DNA from: Candidatus Solincola tengchongensis
GTDB lineage: Bacteria > Actinomycetota > Geothermincolia > Geothermincolales > RBG-13-55-18
Direction: 5' to 3'
NCBI GenBank assembly: GCA_015711895.1
Contig: MU158618.1
Coordinates: forward strand, 7,481-20,395
DNA length: 12,915 nt
The notes beneath the pieces were generated by a model. The model saw nothing but the letters and a program-made list of their open reading frames with translations, made no database searches and had not been told where the DNA came from. Below, one piece after another: positions 7,811-12,915 of the stretch. The position numbers and the translations under genes are program-made. The first letter of the stretch is position 1. Every line of letters begins with the position of its first letter.

Positions 7811-9529
7811 TCACGCTCCCGCCTCCCCCCTCTTCCTCTCCCCATTCGAAGCCGACTTTTTCCGCAGATCCCGGAGTACGGCCACCGCCTCCTCCTCGCG
7901 GATGAGGCCCGGGTAGAGGTCGTTGAGCAACCGGTTCACCTGGGGAGCGAAGAAGAGGGAGTCGCTGAGTATCTCGGGAGCGGGGCCGTTCACGATAACC
8001 TTCCCGTCCCCCAGGATAGCCACCTCGTCCGCCAGTGCGGCGGCGAACTCCACGTCATGGGTCACCGCCGCCACCGTGCAACCCCCGTCACCGTAATCTC
8101 CAAGTATTTCCATAATCTCCCATTTGCTTCCATAGTCCAGGCCACGAGTCGGCTCGTCCAGTATGAGGAGCTCGGGCACCGGCGGGAGGAGGGAGGAGGC
8201 CAGGACCAGCTTTTCCTTCTGCCCGCTGCTCAGGTCGCGCGGGTCCCGCTCCCCCAGTCCTTCAAGGCCGAAACGGAGCAGCTGCTCCTCCACCCGCTTC
8301 TCCGCGTCACTGCCGCGGTAGCCGCGGAGCCTGAGGGTGCGCAGCATCTCCTCCCGCACCGTACGGGACAGGAAATAAGTGTTGGGGTTCTGGGGGCAAT
8401 AGGCCACACGCGAGGCCAGGCCGGGCAGCCTTTCCCGGCTGGGCCTCTCCCCCAGGAGGAGCACCTTGCCGCGGGTGGGCGGCAGGAGCCCCAGGAGGCA
8501 GCGCAGGAGGGTGCTCTTCCCGGCCCCGTTCTCCCCCATGACCACCAAGTTCGCGCCTTTTTCCAGGCGCAGGTCCACGCCCCGCAGGGCCTCCGTCCCC
8601 GCCGGGTAGAGGTACCAGAGTTCCTTGGCCTCCGCCAGCGCCTCCCCGGTGCGGCGCCGCTCCCGTCCTCCGGTATACTCCGTTTCCTTCCGCGAACCTG
8701 CTCCCCCGCCCGCGGCCTCGGAGAGCATGCGCCTGGCCTGGTTCACGGTCAGGGGTATCTCCTCCCATCCCGCACGGGCGAAGGCCCTGGAGATGGGCGG
8801 GAGGAAGGACCCCTCGCGCGAGCCCCACCAGCGCGCCGCCTGGGAAGGAGTTCCGTCGAAGCGCACGCTCCCCTCCTCCAGGTGGACCACCCGCGTGGCG
8901 TAATGGAAACACCGCTCCAGGCGGTGCTCGGACATGATCACCGTGGTCCCCGTCTCTTCGTGGATGCGCCGCACCATGGTCAGCAGCTCCTCGGCGCTCA
9001 GGGGATCAAGCTGGGAGGTGGGCTCGTCCAGCACCAGTACCTCCGGGTGCAGGGCCAGTATGGAGGCCAGGACGACCTTCTGCGCCTCTCCTCCGGAGAG
9101 CTCGGGCAGGAAGGACCGCCGCAGGCGCGAAAGGCCCATCCCGGCCAGCATCTCCTCCACCCGCTTGGCGATGACCGGAGCCGGTAGGCCGGCATTCTCC
9201 AGCCCGAAGGCCACCTCCTTCTCCACCGTGGTGCTCACCAGCTGGTCCTCCGGGTCCTGGAAGACCATACCAACCCGGTTGGAGAGCAGGCGGGGGCCGG
9301 CGGCCACCACGTCCAACCCGCACACGGAAGCCCTTCCCCTGAGGCAGCCGCCGTGGAAGTGCGGGACCAGTCCGTTGAGAAGGCGCATGAGGGTGGTCTT
9401 GCCACATCCGGTGGGCCCGGTGAGGAGCACGAATTCTCCCTTTTCCACCCTGAGGCTCAATTCCTTCAGGGCAGGTTTCTCCCCCCGCGGGTACCAGTAA
9501 GTCAGATTCGAGATCTCAACCAGGGCCAT
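7811..9529 (-). CDS. ecfA: Energy-coupling factor transporter ATPase, two fused nucleotide-binding domains
   Basis: A 572-residue protein holding both ABC ATPases of an ECF importer in one chain. Domain 1 has Walker A GPTGCGKTT (about 38-46), a Q-loop FQDPEDQ (about 90-96), signature LSGGE (about 144-148), Walker B VLVLDE (about 164-169) and the switch His in MSEHRLE. Domain 2 has Walker A GENGAGKST (about 332-340), a Q-loop YCPQNPN, signature LSSGQ (about 433-437), Walker B LLILDE (about 455-460) and the switch motif VTHD. FQDPEDQ is typical of EcfA proteins. All ATPase motifs look intact on both halves, joined by a charged linker. The chosen ATG at 9529 is 11 nt after GGAAGG; the ATG at 9538 is an alternative but too close to that site. 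The start overlaps the end of ecfT by about 28 bp, indicating translational coupling. Confidence 0.93.
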   Translation of the reverse strand: MALVEISNLTYWYPRGEKPALKELSLRVEKGEFVLLTGPTGCGKTTLMRLLNGLVPHFHGGCLRGRASVCGLDVVAAGPRLLSNRVGMVFQDPEDQLVSTTVEKEVAFGLENAGLPAPVIAKRVEEMLAGMGLSRLRRSFLPELSGGEAQKVVLASILALHPEVLVLDEPTSQLDPLSAEELLTMVRRIHEETGTTVIMSEHRLERCFHYATRVVHLEEGSVRFDGTPSQAARWWGSREGSFLPPISRAFARAGWEEIPLTVNQARRMLSEAAGGGAGSRKETEYTGGRERRRTGEALAEAKELWYLYPAGTEALRGVDLRLEKGANLVVMGENGAGKSTLLRCLLGLLPPTRGKVLLLGERPSRERLPGLASRVAYCPQNPNTYFLSRTVREEMLRTLRLRGYRGSDAEKRVEEQLLRFGLEGLGERDPRDLSSGQKEKLVLASSLLPPVPELLILDEPTRGLDYGSKWEIMEILGDYGDGGCTVAAVTHDVEFAAALADEVAILGDGKVIVNGPAPEILSDSLFFAPQVNRLLNDLYPGLIREEEAVAVLRDLRKKSASNGERKRGEAGA

Positions 9530-10206
9530 CTTTTCCATAACCTTCCAATCAGCGCCAGGACGGCGAAGAGGGCAGCCAAGAACACCGTCCCCCATGAGTT
9601 CAACTCCGCCAGCGGGTTGCCGAGGGTGGGGAAATAGCGGTATCCGCCTCTCAGGGAGGAGGCCAGCGCCGCAGCGAGCATCCCACAGGAGGCGACGATA
9701 AAGGCGATGTCGCCGCCTTGCAGGCGTCGGCGCCGGCGGGTGACCTTCCCGCTCCCGAACCCCCGCGCGCTCATGGCCTCGGCGATTCCCGCAGCGCGGT
9801 CTAGCGAACCCCGGAAAAGGGCCATCCAGAAAGGTAAGTGGGCCCTAGCCCTCTCCCACCGGCTCCCGCCCTTGAGCGTCTCCCCCCTGGCCAGCTGGAC
9901 CTCCATCATCTCCCGGGCCTCCACCACCAGCCCCGGATAGAGGCGCACGGCGAGGGCGGCGGCGAGGGAGGAGCGCAGGGAGACGGCGGAAAGGATGTTC
10001 AGAAGGTCGTCGGGGTTCACGGTGGTGCTGAGCAGCGCGAAGACGGTGACTACCAGCAGAAGGCGGAAACCGGAGACCGCGCCGTAGGCCAGCGCCTCAA
10101 GGGTGACGTCCAGCCGGCCGAGGGCAGGAAGCCGGGGCCCGTAGACCAGCACGTGCCCTCCCTGGCGGTTCACCAGGGGGTTGATGAGGGTGAAGAGAAG
10201 GGCCAT
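9502..10206 (-). CDS. ecfT: EcfT transmembrane component, C-terminal fragment (disrupted gene)
   Basis: This frame encodes 234 residues from the third membrane helix of EcfT/CbiQ (LLFTLINPLVNRQGG) to the end. It retains the two cytoplasmic coupling motifs that contact the ATPases, QLARGETLKG and AMSARGFGSG. Normal EcfT proteins begin with two further helices, which are encoded here in the separate frame at 10325-10546. The frame is open upstream to a TAA at 10288-10290, but the ATG at 10206 has no adjacent ribosome-binding site. GAAGGAG at 10231-10237 is 24 nt or more away, and only non-standard codons lie at proper spacing. The break coincides with a 34-bp near-duplication, and the insertion is 133 bp, not a multiple of three. 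The fragment may be expressed through a non-canonical start or decoding, or may be a pseudogene remnant or assembly error. The 3' end overlaps ecfA. Confidence 0.8.
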   Translation of the reverse strand: MALLFTLINPLVNRQGGHVLVYGPRLPALGRLDVTLEALAYGAVSGFRLLLVVTVFALLSTTVNPDDLLNILSAVSLRSSLAAALAVRLYPGLVVEAREMMEVQLARGETLKGGSRWERARAHLPFWMALFRGSLDRAAGIAEAMSARGFGSGKVTRRRRRLQGGDIAFIVASCGMLAAALASSLRGGYRYFPTLGNPLAELNSWGTVFLAALFAVLALIGRLWKRWPWLRSRI

Positions 10207-10227
10207 GAGCAGGCCCAGGCGGATGAA
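10194..10227 (-). repeat. 34-bp near-duplicate inside ecfT, downstream copy
   Basis: This is the downstream partner of the copy at 10327-10360, offset by 133 bp. It encodes FIRLGLLMALL and runs smoothly into the third membrane helix, so it is the functional-looking version. A GAAGGAG sequence lies 3 bp before it, giving a ribosome-binding-like motif without a normal start codon at proper distance. Confidence 0.85.
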
Positions 10228-10239
10228 TGTCTCCTTCGT

Positions 10240-10302
10240 CTCCGGAAGGTGGCCGGAGGGGCCGATCTGGGTGGAGGCTAAGGTGCGTTACCGCACCCCA
10301 GA
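10240..10302 (-). other. Hairpin-rich spacer interrupting ecfT
   Basis: Between the two ecfT duplicates the minus strand can fold into successive stems. TCTGGG (10297-10302) pairs with CCCAGA (10266-10271). Inside it, GTGCG-GTAA-CGCAC (10283-10296) has a GNRA-type loop. Downstream, CTCCGG-N7-CCGGAG spans 10240-10258. This resembles a small structured insert rather than coding sequence. I do not recognise a known RNA family. Stem positions were found by eye. Confidence 0.5.
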
Positions 10303-10324
10303 GGCCCCGGCCCGGCTCTTTCCT

Positions 10325-10546
10325 CTAGAGAAGGGCCGTGCGCGGGCCCAGGCGGATGAACGGGCGGCATTCCTTCCTGGCCTGCGCCAAGAGCAGTAGG
10401 GAAAGGACCCCCGCGCCGGCCACGGCGAGCTGCAGCGGGTTCTGGAGCACCAGGATGGAGACCACCAGAGAGGTATAAAGGGCCAGCGCCGCCAGGGGGT
10501 GCAGTCGATGGACCAGGGTCTCCTTGCGCCTGTAAACGGGGAGCAC
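10325..10546 (-). CDS. ecfT: EcfT transmembrane component, N-terminal fragment (disrupted gene)
   Basis: A GTG start follows the stop of the DUF4430 gene by one base, and GGAGGTGAG lies just upstream, so translation is probably coupled. The 73 residues look like the start of an EcfT protein: a short polar lead (LPVYRRKETLVHRLHPLA), then two hydrophobic helices (ALALYTSLVVSILVL and LAVAGAGVLSLLLLAQ). The frame then enters FIRLG, which is repeated at the head of the C-terminal fragment, and stops at a TAG at 10325-10327. After FIRLG the residues read PRTALL instead of the hydrophobic LLMALL of the downstream copy, so this copy of helix 3 has lost hydrophobicity. Alone it cannot form the usual T component. 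Splicing in thought from FIRLG to FIRLG restores a continuous protein of about 303 residues. Confidence 0.75.
   Translation of the reverse strand: MLPVYRRKETLVHRLHPLAALALYTSLVVSILVLQNPLQLAVAGAGVLSLLLLAQARKECRPFIRLGPRTALL
10327..10360 (-). repeat. 34-bp near-duplicate inside ecfT, upstream copy
   Basis: Read on the minus strand this copy begins TTCATCCGCCTGGGCC and ends GGCCCTTCTCT. It matches 10194-10227 at 31 of 34 positions, with the first 16 identical. The three differences change Leu, Leu and Met of the downstream copy to Pro, Arg and Thr here. It carries the stop codon that ends the N-terminal fragment. Confidence 0.85.
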
Positions 10547-10547
10547 C

Positions 10548-11552
10548 TCACCTCACCTCCCCGGGCACCGCGAACGCCGCCGACCCCGCCGGGGCCGCGA
10601 TGGCGGTCACCGGCCTTCCACCTTCCGCGGCCAGTTCCTGAAGGGCCTCCACGGCGGCGTCGAGACCCTCCCGGTCCAACCCACATACCAGTAACGCGGA
10701 ACGCCCGTCGCCCAGGCGTGGGCCCGTGCCCTCGATGAGACCGGCTTTCCCGGAGAGGACCTCGGCCACTCCTCCCCGCGGCCCGGCAAGCTTCAACTCC
10801 GCCCCATCGAAATAAGCGTAAAGGCCCAGGCGGGAAGCGTTGGAAAAGGCCCCGCGGAAGTAACCGTTATCTTCCATTTCCTTCCATATACCAACCACCA
10901 CCGCGTATTCGTCCTCACGTGGAGCCCAATCCTCTTCCAGGAGACGTGTATCGCAGGAAATACCGCGCTCTTCCAGCATGGCCGCCACCTCACCGGCCTC
11001 TTCCGCGGCACCCGGGGTGTGTAGCACGGCCACGCCCTCCGCAGACCGCCCCCCGTAACCGCTGCGCAAGGCCTGGAAGAAACAGCCGGCCAGGAAGGGG
11101 GTGAACATGGAGTAATCCCAGGAATGGTAGTCGAAGACCAGCCAGTCGCCGTCCCGCAGCGTGTAATCGTCGGCCCCCACGTCGGCCATGTGCCCGTTGA
11201 CGTAGAAGAACCAGTCCACCTTCTCCCCGTCTCCCAGTCCGGACTGGTAACCGGAACGCAGGCCGTCGATCCCCTGCACGAAACCGCCCCCGTAGGCCGT
11301 TTCCACCTCCGCCGCCTCGAGGAGGGCGTCCATGGCGGTGCTTCCTTCCCTGACCCGCACCCTTTGCTCCTTGAGGACCGTCGCTCCGAAATCGCGGGTG
11401 ACGGTAACCCGCACCTCCACTTCCCGGCCGGAGCGGTTCCAGGGCATGAAAGCACAGCCGCGAACCAGAAAGAAAGCGGCGAAGAGGGCTGCAACCGCTG
11501 CCGAGGCTAGCAACCAGGCCCTGCCCCTGCCGGGAGTCTCGTCGCCTTTCAC
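10548..11552 (-). CDS. Membrane-anchored DUF4430 (transcobalamin C-terminal-like) protein
   Basis: I chose the GTG at 11552 because AGAAGGAGA lies just upstream; the ATG at 11573 would place that site inside the gene. The 334-residue product starts with a polar stretch and one hydrophobic segment (about residues 13-30, LLASAAVAALFAAFFLV), probably a signal anchor. VRGC follows, a poor lipobox because of the Arg. Residues about 44-147 form a DUF4430 domain: beta strands VEVRVTVTRDFG, a helix STAMDALLEAAEV, then WFFYVNGHMADVGADDYTLR and DGDWLVFDYH. In Pfam/InterPro this family equals the beta domain of transcobalamin and intrinsic factor. The remaining half (about 165-334) is an alpha/beta region I do not recognise, with repeated hydrophobic strands such as YAVVVGIW and SALLVCGL followed by helices. 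It heads the ECF block and its stop lies one base before the ecfT start. An extracellular ligand-binding role is inferred. Confidence 0.85.
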   Translation of the reverse strand: MKGDETPGRGRAWLLASAAVAALFAAFFLVRGCAFMPWNRSGREVEVRVTVTRDFGATVLKEQRVRVREGSTAMDALLEAAEVETAYGGGFVQGIDGLRSGYQSGLGDGEKVDWFFYVNGHMADVGADDYTLRDGDWLVFDYHSWDYSMFTPFLAGCFFQALRSGYGGRSAEGVAVLHTPGAAEEAGEVAAMLEERGISCDTRLLEEDWAPREDEYAVVVGIWKEMEDNGYFRGAFSNASRLGLYAYFDGAELKLAGPRGGVAEVLSGKAGLIEGTGPRLGDGRSALLVCGLDREGLDAAVEALQELAAEGGRPVTAIAAPAGSAAFAVPGEVR

Positions 11553-11714
11553 GGATCTCCTTCTACCGTACATCCTTCAGCTTGTGTTTGGTTGAAAACA
11601 TTAGACCTGCCTGTCAATGTCCAGGCTGCGGGAGTCCTGGATCGAGTGCAGGCGGTAAGCCTCCGCTTGCCCGGGACTAGCCCGTCCCGACCTCCCATCC
11701 CGGCTGGGAAAAGA

Positions 11715-11742
11715 CTATTAGTATCGGCCTGCATACGGTCAA
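11715..11742 (-). promoter_or_regulatory. Candidate promoter of the DUF4430-ECF block
   Basis: On the minus strand TTGACC (11737-11742) matches five of six -35 bases. After a 16-bp spacer TAATAG (11715-11720) is a weak -10; the overlapping TACTAA is equally weak. Transcription would start near 11708, leaving a leader of about 155 nt before the GTG start. The leader contains CCAGG-N10-CCTGG and CGGGAC-N6-GTCCCG stems, but I could not match it to a riboswitch class. Confidence 0.4.
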
Positions 11743-11847
11743 CCTTCCCACTGCACATAGCCGCGCATTTTCCGCCGGCAGATCCTGTGACGGGATCTTC
11801 GAGGCTCTTCAAACCGCCTGTCGATCCAGTATATGAATACCTGCGCT

Positions 11848-11891
11848 CCCTCTTTCCACCGCCTGGATCGTCCCGGCCCAAGAGGGTTTTT
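11848..11891 (+). terminator. Terminator-like hairpin on the plus strand with no matching gene
   Basis: CCCTCTT (11848-11854) pairs with AAGAGGG (11880-11886) over a 25-nt loop that can itself fold, and TTTTT follows at 11887-11891. It has the form of an intrinsic terminator for plus-strand transcription, yet no plus-strand gene precedes it. It could end a non-coding or antisense transcript, or be chance. Confidence 0.35.
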
Positions 11892-12023
11892 CAGAGAATG
11901 TCGCCGCAGTTATTCAGGACTTTTTTTCTTCGGTGGCCGAGGGTGGCGACCCGCGCAATTCTCCACGACCAACCGGCCTGCTCCGGGACGAACATCCGGT
12001 AATCCGCCTCATCGCAAGGGCTC

Positions 12024-12049
12024 GGGCAGGGAGAGATCTCCCCCTGCCC
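12024..12049. repeat. 26-bp near-perfect inverted repeat
   Basis: GGGCAGGG (12024-12031) and CCCTGCCC (12042-12049) form eight GC-rich pairs. After one A-C mismatch the inner bases GA-GATC-TC continue the symmetry. Neither strand has a following T tract. It could be a dyad operator, or a U-less terminator for the minus-strand gene that ends 195 bp away. Confidence 0.6.
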
Positions 12050-12222
12050 ATCAGGTGGTCGACCGCAAGAAGCCTCGATGGTAAATCCTTCCACCTGTGG
12101 CCTTTTATCGCTCCGACATCGCCTCCTCTTCGCCCATATCTACGGCCCCTACCCGGCGCGAGTACTCCGCCGTATCCGGCGGGCGGAAGGCCAGTCTATC
12201 CACTACCGCGGCCTGGCGATCA

Positions 12223-12247
12223 TGATCGGCGAACCTGAACCCGATCA
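12223..12247 (-). other. Hairpin at the stop codon of the WYFAEG-repeat gene
   Basis: TGATCGG (12223-12229) and CCGATCA (12241-12247) form a perfect 7-bp stem with an 11-nt loop. On the minus strand the stem begins with the TGA stop codon itself. No T tract follows, so it may protect the transcript end or weakly terminate. Confidence 0.45.
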
Positions 12248-12915
12248 GTATATCTGCGAGAGAACCGCCCCCGCGGTGCAGTGGCCGCCGGTCCAGCCGC
12301 GGGAGGCGAAGCCCTGGTAGTCGAAATACATGGCCCGCTCCACCACCACGCCACGGCCGGAATACAGCGCATAGGCGCGTTCCACGCCCTCGTCGCTGTG
12401 CAGGGCTACCGTACGGCGCCTTCCCGCTTCCACCACCAAGTCGAAGGGTTCACCGCCGCCGAACAGGGGTACCCCCGCCACCTGGGCATCCTCTTTGCCC
12501 GGGTTGGAGATGCAGATGTACTGGTCGAAATTGGAGTCCGTGTATCCCTCCGCCAGGCACCAGAAATTGCCGAGAAGCCGCGCACCGAGCACGCATGAAC
12601 CTCCACTCCACTTGCCGGCGTAGTCGAAGTACACCGGGCGCTCGGCCAGGATGGGCAGGCCGGAGCTCACCTCGATGCCCAGCTCCTTTCCGGCGCCCGC
12701 CTCCTGGTTCACGTTCAGGGTGCGGCGGGAATGGGGCGTCATGGGATAAGCCTTCGTCTCCGGATCACCGTCCTGGTAGAGGTAGGTGACCTGTACAACC
12801 GCCGGGGCATCGTTGGGGTTGGCCAGGGTGAGATACTCCTCGAACCCCTCGCCGGTGTACCCCTCGGCGAAGTACCACTTCGTGGACGGGGCGTCGGCGC
12901 CCACCACGCAGTGGC
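12245..12915 (-). CDS. C-terminal part of a WYFAEG-repeat cell-surface protein (5' end outside window)
   Basis: The frame is open from the right edge to a TGA at 12245-12247, giving about 222 visible residues. Residues at the very edge (H-C-V-V-G-A-D-A) continue the repeat pattern, so the GTG at 12907 is not the start. Two repeats of roughly 100 residues are visible. Each opens with WYFAEGYTGEGFEEYLTL or WCLAEGYTDSNFDQYICI, then an (A/S)NP turn, a beta-rich middle, and VYFDYAG or MYFDYQG, before closing with GG-x-C-x-x-GA. The protein ends shortly after the last GGHCTAGA. These repeats are common, often in many copies, in exported proteins of uncultured deep-branching actinobacteria, and look like beta-sandwich modules for the cell surface or adhesion. 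Conserved single cysteines per repeat may form disulfides or crosslinks. Ligand and anchoring domain are not visible. Confidence 0.85.
   Translation of the reverse strand, partial: HCVVGADAPSTKWYFAEGYTGEGFEEYLTLANPNDAPAVVQVTYLYQDGDPETKAYPMTPHSRRTLNVNQEAGAGKELGIEVSSGLPILAERPVYFDYAGKWSGGSCVLGARLLGNFWCLAEGYTDSNFDQYICISNPGKEDAQVAGVPLFGGGEPFDLVVEAGRRRTVALHSDEGVERAYALYSGRGVVVERAMYFDYQGFASRGWTGGHCTAGAVLSQIY

Larger units (their letters stand above)
11553..12244. other. Intergenic region without a credible gene, 692 bp
   Basis: It separates the ECF block from the WYFAEG-repeat gene. Open frames on both strands lack ribosome-binding sites and look unlike proteins. It holds the candidate promoter at 11715-11742, a plus-strand terminator-like hairpin at 11848-11891, a near-perfect inverted repeat at 12024-12049 and a hairpin at the end of the right-hand gene. 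No tRNA, CRISPR or insertion sequence is visible. Confidence 0.65.

Noticed and set aside
7601..9187. Long plus-strand open frame opposite ecfS and ecfA
   Set aside because: It is antisense to the intact ATPase motifs of ecfA; high GC suppresses stops in this frame.
10288..10686. Minus-strand open frame overlapping the DUF4430 end and ecfT start
   Set aside because: It is a shifted shadow of two better-supported genes, rich in Arg/Gly/Trp as expected for an off-frame of GC-rich DNA.
11573..11820. Possible cobalamin riboswitch upstream of the DUF4430-ECF block
   Set aside because: I looked for the B12-box pattern (CAGGAGACCTGCC-like) and the CCCGC-x-ACTG core. The nearest strings, ACAGGATCTGCC and GGCAGGTC, do not sit in the right order or with the core elements.
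11592..12002. Plus-strand open frame of 136 codons in the right-hand intergenic region
   Set aside because: It starts at TTG with no ribosome-binding site, runs through the terminator-like hairpin and has a composition unlike a folded protein.
11891..12094. Minus-strand open frame of 67 codons upstream of the ECF block
   Set aside because: It contains a short protein-like stretch but no ribosome-binding site, and it is interrupted by the inverted repeat; no family is recognisable.
1..12915. CRISPR arrays, tRNA or rRNA genes, insertion sequences
   Set aside because: No regular repeat-spacer series, no tRNA T-arm pattern in a foldable context, and no transposase-like protein was seen on either strand.

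Overview
This is a high-GC, gene-dense bacterial window, apparently from an uncultured, probably monoderm lineage. The surface-protein repeats at the right edge (WYFAEGYT / YFDY / GG-C-GA pattern) and the generally actinobacterial look of the proteins suggest a deep-branching Actinomycetota (Geothermincolia/Aquicultoria-like). That placement is an inference from protein style, not a measured phylogeny.

Layout. Positions 2-565 (+) hold the 3' end of an unrecognised protein with two related C-terminal repeats. It converges on a minus-strand pair: a geranylgeranyl-reductase-family flavoprotein (589-1698) and a family-4 glycosyltransferase (1820-2884). A 477-bp divergent intergenic region follows, with a 27-bp direct repeat that overlaps a plausible promoter. 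It drives an amylo-alpha-1,6-glucosidase / glycogen-debranching-type enzyme (3362-5563, +).

From 11552 down to 5567 the minus strand carries one collinear block: an N-terminally anchored DUF4430 (transcobalamin C-terminal-like) protein, an ecfT gene broken into two reading frames, a fused double-ATPase ecfA, an S component (ecfS), and an exported, C-terminally membrane-anchored prenyltransferase/squalene-cyclase-like alpha/alpha-barrel protein. A 690-bp stretch with no credible gene follows (11553-12244), holding several inverted repeats and a candidate promoter. The window ends in the C-terminal part of a WYFAEG-repeat surface protein (12245-12915, -).

How the genes may work together. The main point of interest is the ECF block. 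Animal transcobalamin and intrinsic factor consist of an alpha6/alpha6 barrel (the fold of prenyltransferases and squalene cyclases) joined to a C-terminal beta domain (the DUF4430 family). Here the same two folds are encoded as separate exported proteins around an ECF vitamin importer. This suggests a split, membrane-tethered transcobalamin-like capture system feeding an ECF transporter, probably for a corrinoid or another vitamin-like ligand. In this assembly ecfT is interrupted: a 34-bp near-duplication, offset by 133 bp, separates its first two transmembrane helices from the rest. It is either decayed, split, rescued by an unusual decoding event, or misassembled.
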